Assembly (NCBI GenBank): GCA_945877855.1
Contig: CAMDWA010000034.1
Coordinates: 1 to 33,364, forward strand
Source: Thermoflexus hugenholtzii JAD2
GTDB taxonomy: Bacteria; Chloroflexota; Anaerolineae; J036; Brachytrichaceae
Direction: 5' to 3'
Length of the DNA stretch: 33,364 nucleotides
This document shows positions 11,625 through 20,259 of the stretch, piece by piece. Under the pieces are notes generated by a model. That model was not told the DNA's origin and searched no databases. It saw only the letters and a list, made by a program, of their open reading frames with translations. The position numbers were made by a program, and so were the translations under genes. Position 1 is the stretch's first letter. Each line of letters starts with the position of its first letter.

Positions 11625-12485
11625 TTAATGCGTCCAGTCGGTAGATGAGCGACGACCGGGGCCAAAAACGGAGCGCGTACGCTCGCGTACCCTGCGATAA
11701 GTACGTTCGTCATTTTGTACTGCCGCAATTACCATGCCCGACAACCCGATATACAGCATATAGCAGCGCATACGCTCATCAAAATAACGCACTTCCCAGC
11801 GTTGTTTGCGGGCATATTCTAGCCACAAATCGCCATATGGCACATCTTTTGACCAAAAATCAAGGTTAGCAATGTCATATAAAAAGTCACCCAACCGCAT
11901 CTCGGCCCAGTCTAATACACCAGTGATACGGTTTCCATCCGTGATCACATTTTCAAACCCAAAATCACCATGTACCAGCCATTTTTGGGTAGGGCAATAA
12001 CGGGTCAGCCGCCGCAACTCGCCCAAACAAGCTGCAAACACTTTTGCATCTAAAAATGTGGTTTGCGAGAGCGTATGCCAATCGTAATCAAATTTTTGAT
12101 TGTATAGCGAAAGCAAATAATCGGGCCATGATGAAAAATTACCTTGGCCCATTTTATTGGTCAACCCCCAGCCTTTGGCGTGTGACACATCAATTTTTTT
12201 GATTTGCTCTAAAAGCCGGAAAATTTCAAAAGCCATCGACCGCTCTGCGCTAACTCCTTTTTTTATATTTAATTGTGTAAGTGTCATCCCTTCACAATAT
12301 TCCGAGATACAAAAATTGGTTTTATGATCAAAACGGCCAATCTTAATAATCTTAGGGATAGGCACGCCAATTGGTTGAAGTGTCGTAAATGCTAAGGCAT
12401 CTTTTTCAAAATCTTCGCGATGATCATTGAGTCGAATCACATAACTACGGTCACTTGCACGAAACCAATAGGCGCTCGAAAACAT
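11625..12485 (-). CDS. Aminoglycoside-phosphotransferase-like kinase (APH family), 5' end uncertain
   Basis: A 286-residue kinase-like protein whose true substrate is unknown; the family phosphorylates antibiotics, sugars or other small hydroxyl compounds. The catalytic loop is LVHGDFGFENV (Brenner motif, Asp and Asn), followed by VLDWAEMRLGD as the metal-binding Asp. The first ATG (12485) falls inside a conserved turn: the frame is open back to 12575 and reads DLSSDQLQIAGEG just before MFSSAYWFR, which looks like the normal N-terminal lobe. No ATG, GTG or TTG lies in that extension, only CTG (12563) or ATT (12551). Either a rare start is used or the 5' end is damaged. It stands alone between the divergent small gene and the KimA gene. 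Resistance should not be inferred from the family alone. Confidence 0.75.
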   Translation of the reverse strand: MFSSAYWFRASDRSYVIRLNDHREDFEKDALAFTTLQPIGVPIPKIIKIGRFDHKTNFCISEYCEGMTLTQLNIKKGVSAERSMAFEIFRLLEQIKKIDVSHAKGWGLTNKMGQGNFSSWPDYLLSLYNQKFDYDWHTLSQTTFLDAKVFAACLGELRRLTRYCPTQKWLVHGDFGFENVITDGNRITGVLDWAEMRLGDFLYDIANLDFWSKDVPYGDLWLEYARKQRWEVRYFDERMRCYMLYIGLSGMVIAAVQNDERTYRRVRERTRSVFGPGRRSSTDWTH

Positions 12486-12654
12486 CCCCTCGCCAGCGAT
12501 TTGTAACTGGTCAGACGATAGGTCAAATTGACTACGCAGGAAATCAAGAATTACTTGGCTCAGATAGGCGCAATTCTAACCTAATTCTTTATAATTTCAA
12601 GGTTATTTCTATATGTATCTACATATACATCAAGACATATCTGCGATGAAGATA

Positions 12655-12740
12655 CCGACTAAAGCGCTTGAAGCGCTTTAGTCGGCCTTCATCCTGCCGG
12701 GTGATAACCCATCATGACGAATTCTCAATAATTAGAGGTG
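12655..12740 (+). repeat. Dispersed intergenic repeat, copy 2
   Basis: Begins with a perfect 31-nt palindrome (12655-12685, arms CCGACTAAAGCGCTT / AAGCGCTTTAGTCGG around G). The shared tail with CTTCATCCTGCCGG and TGATAACCCATCATGAC follows, ending near AGAGGTG. The palindrome is extended here by GATGAAG (12645-12651) pairing with CTTCATC (12687-12693). Compared with copy 1, one base pair in the arm changes from C-G to A-T on both sides, which points to selection on the folded form. Confidence 0.75.
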
Positions 12741-12756
12741 TTTCCAAAAAACATAA

Positions 12757-12831
12757 TGCCGAATTCACGATCACTTCATGTTTGACGAGGGGTTCGCTCT
12801 TGTCAAACATGAAGTGATCGTGAATTCGGCA
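12757..12831. terminator. 30-bp perfect inverted repeat, likely terminator after the KimA gene
   Basis: Arms 12757-12786 and 12802-12831 are exact reverse complements (they begin TGCCGAATTCACGATCACTT), around a 15-nt spacer. On the minus-strand transcript the stem is followed after a few bases by TTTTTT, which fits termination of the KimA mRNA (stop at 12877). The stem is much longer than a normal intrinsic terminator, so a mobile-element remnant is an alternative. Confidence 0.6.
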
Positions 12832-12876
12832 AAAATTTGTTTTAATTTCCCTGCTTATTGAGAAGATACTTTTTCT

Positions 12877-14841
12877 TTAATGGCTGACCGGTGCGCTACC
12901 CATTGGATGATCGTTTGGCTCATTCGGTGGCGCTTTCTCAACATCTTCGGGGCGAATTTGGTAAGGCACATCAGTGACGACCACCCCTTTCATATTTTGC
13001 AAGGCGAGTTTGATCCCAATTGAGGTATTGGCATGTAAGGCCTGAGCACCCCAACTATGCATGATGATTTGCCCCATGATGACATGAATCATCGTGTCTG
13101 GCTCTTCCATCTGCAATTCACGCACATATTCTGCGGCTGTTTCAGACACTTTACGGAATGGAGCAGGGTGCATGATAAGTGGGTGATTCCATTCACCCAT
13201 ACGCTCTTGCCATTTTGTCTGAATCATTTTGCTCTTTTCGGGATTATCTTCAAAATGAACCGCTGTCCAAGGCGAGCCTAAGGACATGGCAAAATCAACC
13301 ATGTGAGTCGTGCCCATGTGAATATCATCGACAAAGACGACGGTGTGCAATGGTAGTTTTACTGGATGCACGACCCGCTTTGATAAGCTAAGCGCGCGTG
13401 CCACATCAACATAATGCTTTTTAATGCGCATAAACAGCAATACTAAAATAGGAATCACAATCGCTGTAATCCATGCGCCATGGGTAAATTTGGTATAGGT
13501 AAAAACACACATGACCAAGAATGTCAGCGTGCCCCCGATGGCATTAATAATGGCCTTAATACGCCATTGTGAGTCATAACGCATGGTGGTATGCGCAAGC
13601 ACAATTTCATCATCGGCCCCAAATTTAGAAACACGCAACCAACGCCGCACCATGCCAAATTGTGATAGTGTAAATCCCATAAATACGCCGATGGCATAGA
13701 GTGGAATAAGCAACGTTGTCTTCGCATTAAAAGCGACAATCAACAAAATGGCAGCAATCGCCAAAGAAACAATCCCCCACGAAAATACCAAGCGACTACC
13801 TTTAAAAGCCATTTGGCGAGGCACAAAGCCATCTTTTGCCATTAATGCCGCCACCCGAGGGAAATCGGCATAGGCGGTATTGGCGGCCATGATCAAGATG
13901 ACGGCGGTTGCCCCAAGTTGCAAATAATAAAACAAACCAGAGCCATGCACAGCCCGTGCAACTTGCGAAATGATGGTTTCTACTTCACTCGGTTGGGCTT
14001 GCACTGCATTGGCTAAAAAGGTGATGCCCAAAAACATCGTGCCAAGCAAACCGCTCATCACAATCATGGTTGAAGCTGCATTTTTTGTCTTAGGTTCTTT
14101 AAAAGCCGGAATACCATTGCTAACCGCTTCGACCCCTGTAATGGCAGAGCACCCGCTGCTAAAGGCATACAGAATGAGAAACCAACCATAGTTCAGTTGT
14201 TCGCTCGGTGGGTAATGCAACACCTCAACCCCTTGAACAATGTCTAACGTGCCTGAGAGATGTTTGACAAGCCCAAGCCCCAACGTAAACAAGGTAATGG
14301 CGACGAAGAAATAGGTCGGAACCGCGAAAATGTTACCCGACTCTTTCACCCCGCGTAGGTTAATAATGGTCATACCCGCAATGGCGATGACGGCAATGGT
14401 AACGCGGTAAGGGTATAAACCCGGAAAGGCCGAGGCAACTTGCTCAACACCGCTCGAAATACTAACAGCGACGGTCAAAATATAATTTACCAACAGCGAA
14501 GCGCCAGCAATTTGAGCGGCTCGATCGCCGAAGTTATCATGCGCCACAATATAGGCCCCGCCACCACCCGGGTAAGCGAAAATAGTTTGACGATATGAAA
14601 TTGTTAAGATGATTAACAAAATCGTAATGGCAACTGCGATGGGAATGGAAGCCCCTAATACGCCAGCACCACTAATTGCGGCGGCGGCAGCCAACACAAT
14701 TAAAATTTCTTGGGTAGCGTATGCAGTGGATGACAAAGCATCGCTGGCGAACACGGCCAACGCGACAACCTTGCCAATGGCTTGATGCTGAGCGTCATCG
14801 CTACGCAATGGACGACCGATCAAAATTCTTCCGAGATTCAT
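12877..14841 (-). CDS. kimA: KimA-type potassium importer (APC superfamily)
   Basis: A 654-residue membrane protein from the ATG at 14841. The N-terminal part has about 12 membrane segments up to about residue 465, then a cytoplasmic C-terminal domain (about 500-654). It matches B. subtilis KimA (YdaO) closely in the signature SDALSSTAYATQEILIVLA (residues 33-51), SYRQTIFAYPGGGGAYIV, and SSGCSAITGVEA. In the family this is a proton-coupled high-affinity K+ importer; it was long annotated as an amino acid permease. Asp34 and Tyr41 of the signature correspond to ion-site residues in KimA. AGGAG lies 13 nt upstream of the start, a rather long spacing. A folded leader with an intrinsic terminator precedes it, suggesting attenuation; Firmicute homologues are controlled by a cyclic-di-AMP riboswitch, but I do not see that consensus here. 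Confidence 0.88.
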   Translation of the reverse strand: MNLGRILIGRPLRSDDAQHQAIGKVVALAVFASDALSSTAYATQEILIVLAAAAAISGAGVLGASIPIAVAITILLIILTISYRQTIFAYPGGGGAYIVAHDNFGDRAAQIAGASLLVNYILTVAVSISSGVEQVASAFPGLYPYRVTIAVIAIAGMTIINLRGVKESGNIFAVPTYFFVAITLFTLGLGLVKHLSGTLDIVQGVEVLHYPPSEQLNYGWFLILYAFSSGCSAITGVEAVSNGIPAFKEPKTKNAASTMIVMSGLLGTMFLGITFLANAVQAQPSEVETIISQVARAVHGSGLFYYLQLGATAVILIMAANTAYADFPRVAALMAKDGFVPRQMAFKGSRLVFSWGIVSLAIAAILLIVAFNAKTTLLIPLYAIGVFMGFTLSQFGMVRRWLRVSKFGADDEIVLAHTTMRYDSQWRIKAIINAIGGTLTFLVMCVFTYTKFTHGAWITAIVIPILVLLFMRIKKHYVDVARALSLSKRVVHPVKLPLHTVVFVDDIHMGTTHMVDFAMSLGSPWTAVHFEDNPEKSKMIQTKWQERMGEWNHPLIMHPAPFRKVSETAAEYVRELQMEEPDTMIHVIMGQIIMHSWGAQALHANTSIGIKLALQNMKGVVVTDVPYQIRPEDVEKAPPNEPNDHPMGSAPVSH

Positions 14842-14861
14842 GATATTGTATTTTGCTCCTG

Positions 14862-14966
14862 TTTGTGCATAAGCCAAAAAAAAAGCGCCGCCAACCCAAT
14901 ATTAATGGGATATGAGCGACGACTTGGCTTTGGCTTATTTATTTAACGCACAAATCATACATTATA
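14862..14966 (-). promoter_or_regulatory. Structured leader with intrinsic terminator upstream of kimA
   Basis: On the minus strand a TATAAT (14966-14961) is followed by a nested structure. TTTGTGC and ATAAGCCAAA (complement of 14948-14954 and 14929-14938) pair with TTTGGCTTAT and GCACAAA (complement of 14869-14878 and 14862-14868). Inside lies a GC-rich stem (complement of about 14883-14924) ending in nine U (complement of 14884-14876). That is a complete intrinsic terminator placed 35 nt before the kimA start. It may simply end the rlmB transcript, or act as a conditional attenuator. Confidence 0.55.
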
Positions 14967-15011
14967 AGCACATTGTCTTGGTTTTATATTAGCAATTGAA
15001 AGATGCCAAAA

Positions 15012-15749
15012 TCATGTCTGTGATCGTTGACGTAAGGCTTCATAAATGGCTATCGAACCCGCAGTTGCGGCATTAAGCGATTCGATTTTGCCGTGCATAG
15101 GTAAACGCAGCAAAAAATCGCTGGTATCACGCACCAACCGACGCACGCCGTCGCCTTCATTACCAACCACAAGCGCCAACCCGCCTTTAAGATTGGTTTT
15201 ATAAATATCTTGGGCGCGTGGGTCATCTTGCAAGGCCCCAACCCACACCTCATGTTTCTTTAATAACTCGATTGCCCGCACCAAATTCACCACTTGCGCA
15301 ATGCGCAAATGTTCAGTTGCGCCCGATGAAGCATGAACAACAGCAGAAGTGACGCTGGCGCTGCGGCGATCACTCATCACAACCCCATGCACCCCAGCAG
15401 CCTCGGCGGCGCGAATGAGCGCCCCAAGGTTTTGTGGGTCTTGAAGTGTGTCTAAAATGAGGATAAATGGGGCCTGTTGCTTCTCGGCGGCATAATCCAA
15501 AATATCTTCGAGCTGCACATAGGGGTAATCTTCAACCACCAAAGCCACACCATGCGTATTTTCGGCAATACGGTCTAGTTGATCAAAAGGCACAATATTT
15601 ACCGGCACATGACGCGCCAATGCCAATTCATTCATTTCTTGAATTAATGGCGCATCTTTTACGCCTCGCCCCAATAAAACCCGATGGATTTTGCGCCGCC
15701 CGGCTCGTAAGCATTCACGCGCCGCATGTCGCCCGTAGATATGTTCCAT
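15012..15749 (-). CDS. rlmB: 23S rRNA 2'-O-methyltransferase of the TrmH/RlmB (SpoU) family
   Basis: A 245-residue SPOUT methyltransferase, most like RlmB, which methylates the 2'-OH of G2251 in 23S rRNA. The N-terminal substrate-binding domain begins EHIYGRHAARECLR and includes ENTHGVALVV. SpoU motif 1 is ILDTLQDPQNLGALIRAAEAAGV (from about residue 95), motif 2 is VVGNEGDGVRRLV, and motif 3 is LPMHGKIESLNAATAGSIAIYE, which forms the knot and binds AdoMet. The ATG at 15749 gives the usual N-terminus; a GTG at 15770 with GGGG 7 nt upstream is an alternative giving 7 more residues. It is divergent from hisA, about 105 nt away. Confidence 0.92.
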   Translation of the reverse strand: MEHIYGRHAARECLRAGRRKIHRVLLGRGVKDAPLIQEMNELALARHVPVNIVPFDQLDRIAENTHGVALVVEDYPYVQLEDILDYAAEKQQAPFILILDTLQDPQNLGALIRAAEAAGVHGVVMSDRRSASVTSAVVHASSGATEHLRIAQVVNLVRAIELLKKHEVWVGALQDDPRAQDIYKTNLKGGLALVVGNEGDGVRRLVRDTSDFLLRLPMHGKIESLNAATAGSIAIYEALRQRSQT

Positions 15750-15854
15750 AAATTGTGTAACTCTATGCACGAGTTTACCCCAAAATTAAGCGGTAAAACA
15801 GATTCGCGCCCTATTCGTATCGCTTGCAATGTTGTATCATCGCACCTACCGAAA

Positions 15855-16604
15855 ATGTCATTTACCCTTTACCCCGCCATCGATTTGCGCAATGGGCAAG
15901 TCGTGCGCCTAAAACAAGGCGACCCCAATCAACAAACCACTTATGCCACCCGCCCAACCGAGGCGGCTCAACGTTGGCACGCGGCTGGTGCTGAATGGAT
16001 TCATGTCATCAATTTAGATGGCTCGTTTGGTGATGGGGTGGGCGCTGCCGCCAACCGCAGCGCCATTCAACAAATATGTGCCTTGGGTATCTGCAAAGTG
16101 CAAACCGGCGGTGGCATGCGCACCTTAGACGACATTGCCGCTGCCTTTAATGCTGGGGCAACCCGGGTGGTCATTGGCACTGCTGCCGTCGAAAACCCGC
16201 CATTGGTGGGTGAGGCCATCAAACGCTATGGTTCCGAAGCCATTGTGGTTGGGTTAGACAGCAAAGATGGCATGGTTGTGACACGGGGCTGGCAAACCGG
16301 TAGCGGCATCCTTGCCTGTGATCTTGGTCTGCAAATGAAAGAGATGGGTGCAATCCACGCTTTATATACTGAGGTCGGGCGCGATGGCTTGTTAAAAGGC
16401 GCAGCAGCAGAGATGACCGGCGCATTAGCCCAACTCACCGGCCTCAGCATCATTGCATCGGGTGGCGTGGGCAGTTTGGCCGATATCGAAGAATTGACCC
16501 AATATCATCGCTTTGGCGTGAATGGGGTGGTGGTTGGCAAGGCGCTTTATGAAGGTCGCGTCGATTTAGCTGAGGCGCTCAAAAAAGTATCGATGGTCGA
16601 TTGA
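15855..16604 (+). CDS. hisA: Phosphoribosylformimino-AICAR ribotide isomerase (HisA)
   Basis: A 249-residue (beta/alpha)8 barrel isomerase for the fourth step of histidine synthesis. Start at 15855 (MSFTLYPAIDLRNGQVVRL), where Asp10 is the catalytic acid/base; the open frame upstream is not family-like. Further marks are the phosphate-binding turns GGGMRTLDDI and ASGGVGSLADI and the second catalytic Asp in VVGLDSKDG. Length is normal. No other his genes are adjacent, so the pathway is scattered in this genome. Its last 58 bases overlap the 3' end of the convergent esterase gene. Confidence 0.93.
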   Translation: MSFTLYPAIDLRNGQVVRLKQGDPNQQTTYATRPTEAAQRWHAAGAEWIHVINLDGSFGDGVGAAANRSAIQQICALGICKVQTGGGMRTLDDIAAAFNAGATRVVIGTAAVENPPLVGEAIKRYGSEAIVVGLDSKDGMVVTRGWQTGSGILACDLGLQMKEMGAIHALYTEVGRDGLLKGAAAEMTGALAQLTGLSIIASGGVGSLADIEELTQYHRFGVNGVVVGKALYEGRVDLAEALKKVSMVD

Positions 16605-17215
16605 ACGCGATGCTGCACCCATGTCAATTCATCTTGGTTGATTTCGTGCCCCATGCCCGGATATAAACGAGCGGTGATATCGGCTTGTAATGTCTTGAAG
16701 ATTTTTTCAGAGCGATACACCCGTGCCATGGGAATGTGAAAATCAACATCACTGCACCCGATAAAAACCGGCGTGCCAGCCAATGACCCACTATAAACCC
16801 GTTCCTGATCGCCATCTTCGATCAATGCGCCGCTTAGCCCAATCACCCCGGCATAGCGTTTAGGTCGCCGCGCGGCATATTCTAAAGCCAAACACGCCCC
16901 TTGTGAAAACCCGAGCAACAGCGTATGGGCATCCGAAATGCCCGCCGCACCAATTTGCGCCAATAGTGCATCAATTGTCGCCATCGATGCCGAAAACCAT
17001 GGCTCATTGCTAGCGATAGGCATGATAAAACGATTGGGATACCAAGTGTGATTGGGGGCTTGTGGGGCCAAAAATGCCACATCGGTTTGTGGCAATGCCT
17101 TGGCAAGTGCCAGCATATCGGCGGCACTGCCGCCACGTCCATGTAGCATCACCATTGCCACCCTCGCTTTATTTAACGGTGTACCAGCATGAAAAATGGG
17201 TGGTTGGGGTGACAT
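16547..17215 (-). CDS. Phospholipase/carboxylesterase family alpha/beta hydrolase
   Basis: About 222 residues from the ATG at 17215 (MSPQPPIFHAG); an upstream in-frame TTG is less likely. It is an alpha/beta hydrolase of the carboxylesterase/thioesterase group (Pfam-type Abhydrolase_2). It shows the oxyanion strand MVMLHGRGG, nucleophile GFSQGACLALEYA (Ser), acid CSDVDFHIP (Asp), and His in GMGHEINQ, so the triad is complete. It has no signal peptide and is cytoplasmic. The substrate is probably a short acyl ester or acyl-protein, not determinable here. The 3' end overlaps hisA by 58 bp in convergent orientation. Confidence 0.85.
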   Translation of the reverse strand: MSPQPPIFHAGTPLNKARVAMVMLHGRGGSAADMLALAKALPQTDVAFLAPQAPNHTWYPNRFIMPIASNEPWFSASMATIDALLAQIGAAGISDAHTLLLGFSQGACLALEYAARRPKRYAGVIGLSGALIEDGDQERVYSGSLAGTPVFIGCSDVDFHIPMARVYRSEKIFKTLQADITARLYPGMGHEINQDELTWVQHRVQSTIDTFLSASAKSTRPS

Positions 17216-17453
17216 AGTTAAGTTCAAATTTGTATCCTCTTATTATTTTTACAGCACTTATTACATAGCTTAGACTACTCATCGAATGTACGAGGGTGTT
17301 GCAGGGAGATACTCTCGTTGATAAATTATTCGGCATTCGTCAGTATATCGATATCGTATAGTCGTAACTACAGGCAAGTCAGCTTTATCCCCCCCTTCAT
17401 TATCCCCTTTCGGTTGACTTGCCTCCAAATTTATTTCTTGAGCACCGAAAGGC
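17216..17453 (+). promoter_or_regulatory. Leader region of the secreted glycosidase
   Basis: No gene. TTGCAGGGAGATA at 17299-17311 is the reverse complement of a 13-mer upstream of the small exported protein at 4063. A 10-bp inverted repeat AGGCAAGTCA / TGACTTGCCT (17372-17381, 17415-17424) encloses a C-rich 33-nt loop just before the start codon, so the 5' leader mRNA can fold near the ribosome site. Confidence 0.4.
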
Positions 17454-20114
17454 ATGAAAAAGAACACTAGCTTTACCTCCACATCATTTATTAATTGGAT
17501 TATTGGCGCAATGAGTGCGTTTGGGTTTATGGCAAGTAGTGCCATTATTGCAATTTCACTTTCAAATGCCCCCGCCCTCGCAAATATTGATGGCAAAAAC
17601 TTGGCAGCCGATGCCCCCCCTCATACAGAGCTGATCAATATTGATTGGTCGGCTGAAAATGCTGCACCGAATGCCAATGACATGGTGGTGTATGAGGAAA
17701 ACTTAAATTTAGGATGGAGAGTATGGACAAAAGAATTCAACCCTTCAAATATTGGCCCCAACCCAAACAGCGGCCACAGCCTCGCAGTCACATTTGGGGA
17801 CGGGGAATGGCCGGGAATGGCCTTAGTCGCATCCACCCCGCTCATCGGCGCAGAGTATCGCGCTATTGCATTTCGGGTACACGGTGGCTCCACCCCAGCC
17901 ACCCTTTCAATTTACAGCGAAGAAACCGAAGACGCTGGCGGCGCTTCGCCACTGACTTACCAATTCACCGCACCGGCGAATGAGTGGCGTGATATCAGTA
18001 TTCCGCTCAGTGCATTGGGCAACCCAACCTTAATCACCCGTATTAATGTGTTGTATACCGGCAATATTATGCCGAAAACCGTTTATTTCGATCAGGTGCG
18101 TTTGGTTGCCAATCGCGTCGCCATCACCGAAAACACTGAAATTACGGTGCTTGATACTGGCACTATCAACCAAATCGACTCGCGTATGTTTGGCACCAAT
18201 GTGCCCTTGTGGATGATTGGCCGAGAAGTCGATGCCAATGGCAATCGTTACACCCCACAACGTCTGATCGACCGCACCAAATCATCGGGGATTAGTTTGC
18301 TACGGATGCCCGGTGATCAATGGGGAACCAACACCTATGGCTGGCTTAATTGTGAAGCTGGCCCCAGCGCAAAATATGAAATAAATGGCACAACCTATCG
18401 CGTACCTGCCAATGCCACCGCATGTCAAGTATTTGACCACGCCCGCCCAAGTGATTTTTTGCGTTTTGCCAAAGCGGTTAATCAGCCAGTGATGTGGACA
18501 ATTAACCCATCGACAACAGCGCAAGAGGCCGCAGCCTTGGTCGCATTTTTTAATGGGCGGGTGGGCGATACGCGCAGCATTGGCAAAGATATAAAGGGTG
18601 ACGATTGGCGCAATGTCGATCATTGGGCGCGCTTGCGGGTGGCACGTGGGTTCAATGAACCGCTCGATATTAAATTGTGGGAAGTAGGCAACGAGCTATA
18701 TAACTGCCCACCCGAATTTTGGACCTGTGATGCAAGCGCCTATATGCAAGGCCAAAAAGGCCAAAACACAGGCTATTGGGAATTTGTCAACGCAATGAAG
18801 GCCATTGACAACGGCATTTCGGTGGGAGCGGTTGGCACAGCCAATTTGCGGGGTGATTATGGTCGCTATGATGGTTGGGGGCAAAAAGTGATTGACTCGG
18901 CCCGTAACAACAATACCGCGCTCGATTTTTATAGCATTCATGTTTACCCTTATGCCAATTGTGATTATGATGCCGACGCTCAACGCTGTGGCAATGGCGG
19001 GCAGCCGATGAGCTATGACGCACTGTTGATGCAACCCCACGCCGAGTGGTCAAAAATTCAATCTACCCTCAAGACAGCCTATCAACCCACCGCAAATGCT
19101 TCGGGTAAACCTTTAAATATTGCCGTGACCGAATTTAACCTGAGCGGCGAAGAAGTTGATCTTTCGACCAATATGACCCGCACTGTCAACGCCTTGTTTA
19201 TCGCCGATACGCTCGGGCAAATGATTACCAACGGCTACACCATTGCGGCAAATTGGGCATTGGCCAATTGCACCAACGAGACCACCAGCACCGATACCGG
19301 CATGATGGGCGAACCCTTTGGCGTGGGCGCAAACACTTATGCACGGCGTTCACATTATTATGTTTACCCATTGTGGCAACGTTTTGGGCACAATTTGTTG
19401 CCCGTACAGTCGCCACTGAGTGACGCAACCCAATTGAGCTTATACGGCGGTAAAACCGCCGACGGCAAATATACTTTGCTGGCAATTAACAAAACTGGGC
19501 AACCCATTCGCAGCACCCTAAAAGTGCAGGGGCCAAATGGTGCGATGTTGACGGTGACAGGCGGAAGCGTCGATGTATTACAAGCCGCTTCGCTTGACAA
19601 CGCCAACCCAACTTTTAACGGCAAATATGATGCTGAAATCGCCGATGATTTATCAAACGTGCCTTCGATAGCCTTGCCAGCAGGCAATAGTTATACATTT
19701 GCGGCCAACTCAATCACAGTTTTGCATTTAGATACCGCCCAAGCAGCCAAACCAACCCCATCCCCCACACCCATTGTTGTTCAAGTTGCGCCAACCGCAG
19801 CCCCAACCCAAGCTGTACCTGCCGTAAATGCCCCAACTGCCACACCAACACCTGTTACAACTCAACCTATCGTCCCCACCAACACCCCAACAACACAAGC
19901 CACCCCGACTGCCGCGGTGCCAACCAACCCCATTAGCCCAGCTGGTGCGGCTCCCCAGCCAAACACAGTTGTGTTATCACCACAAGGGGCAACGGCTGTG
20001 CCTAGCCCAACGCCGAGTGCAACGCTAACACCAACCCCGACCACAGAATGTGTGAGTTGTTTGTCGGTGCGCTCAATGCCAAATAAGGTGTATTTGCCGA
20101 TGATGTTGAAGTAA
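17454..20114 (+). CDS. Secreted clan GH-A glycoside hydrolase with N-terminal beta-sandwich and Pro/Thr linker
   Basis: An 886-residue exported enzyme. Signal peptide about residues 1-44 (hydrophobic INWIIGAMSAFGFMASSAIIAI, then APALA). A carbohydrate-binding-like beta sandwich follows (about 60-220, ending TVYFDQVRLV), then a TIM barrel (about 240-640). The barrel has acid/base Glu414 in LWEVGNELY and nucleophile Glu560 in AVTEFNLSG, the arrangement of clan GH-A enzymes such as arabinofuranosidases (GH51), GH30 or GH39. A beta domain follows to about 765, then about 100 residues rich in Pro, Thr and Ala (APTATPTPV), and a C-terminal VYLPMMLK tail. It likely attacks plant or extracellular polysaccharide; the exact substrate is unknown. 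AAAGG sits close to the ATG. A strong hairpin follows the stop. Confidence 0.88.
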   Translation: MKKNTSFTSTSFINWIIGAMSAFGFMASSAIIAISLSNAPALANIDGKNLAADAPPHTELINIDWSAENAAPNANDMVVYEENLNLGWRVWTKEFNPSNIGPNPNSGHSLAVTFGDGEWPGMALVASTPLIGAEYRAIAFRVHGGSTPATLSIYSEETEDAGGASPLTYQFTAPANEWRDISIPLSALGNPTLITRINVLYTGNIMPKTVYFDQVRLVANRVAITENTEITVLDTGTINQIDSRMFGTNVPLWMIGREVDANGNRYTPQRLIDRTKSSGISLLRMPGDQWGTNTYGWLNCEAGPSAKYEINGTTYRVPANATACQVFDHARPSDFLRFAKAVNQPVMWTINPSTTAQEAAALVAFFNGRVGDTRSIGKDIKGDDWRNVDHWARLRVARGFNEPLDIKLWEVGNELYNCPPEFWTCDASAYMQGQKGQNTGYWEFVNAMKAIDNGISVGAVGTANLRGDYGRYDGWGQKVIDSARNNNTALDFYSIHVYPYANCDYDADAQRCGNGGQPMSYDALLMQPHAEWSKIQSTLKTAYQPTANASGKPLNIAVTEFNLSGEEVDLSTNMTRTVNALFIADTLGQMITNGYTIAANWALANCTNETTSTDTGMMGEPFGVGANTYARRSHYYVYPLWQRFGHNLLPVQSPLSDATQLSLYGGKTADGKYTLLAINKTGQPIRSTLKVQGPNGAMLTVTGGSVDVLQAASLDNANPTFNGKYDAEIADDLSNVPSIALPAGNSYTFAANSITVLHLDTAQAAKPTPSPTPIVVQVAPTAAPTQAVPAVNAPTATPTPVTTQPIVPTNTPTTQATPTAAVPTNPISPAGAAPQPNTVVLSPQGATAVPSPTPSATLTPTPTTECVSCLSVRSMPNKVYLPMMLK

Positions 20115-20162
20115 ATCGCTCTGTCTGTTTTGAAAACCAAACAAGTAAAACAAATTTACCTC

Positions 20163-20228
20163 GAAATTGCAAGATAACCTTTGTTAACGTGGGCTTGCCC
20201 ACATTAACAAAGGTTATCTTGCAATTTC
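20163..20228. terminator. Long bidirectional terminator hairpin
   Basis: Arms 20163-20187 and 20204-20228 are exact 25-nt reverse complements (begin GAAATTGCAAGATAACCT), extended inward by five more pairs after one mismatch, around a CTTG loop. It lies between the convergent glycosidase and aldo/keto reductase genes. Confidence 0.75.
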
Positions 20229-20259
20229 AACATTACATCTTTTAGGATTTTTTTGTGTT

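Larger units (their letters stand above)
12486..12876. other. 391-nt gene-free stretch holding a repeat and a long inverted repeat
   Basis: No complete gene. The first 90 nt are probably the unannotated 5' end of the kinase gene. Then come AT-rich sequence (12576-12640), repeat copy 2 (12655-12740) and a 30-bp inverted repeat (12757-12831), ending just past the KimA stop codon. Confidence 0.6.

Noticed and set aside
14842..15011. Cyclic-di-AMP (ydaO-type) riboswitch upstream of kimA
   Set aside because: Expected from Firmicute homologues, but the conserved core is not visible; only a terminator-like fold can be supported.
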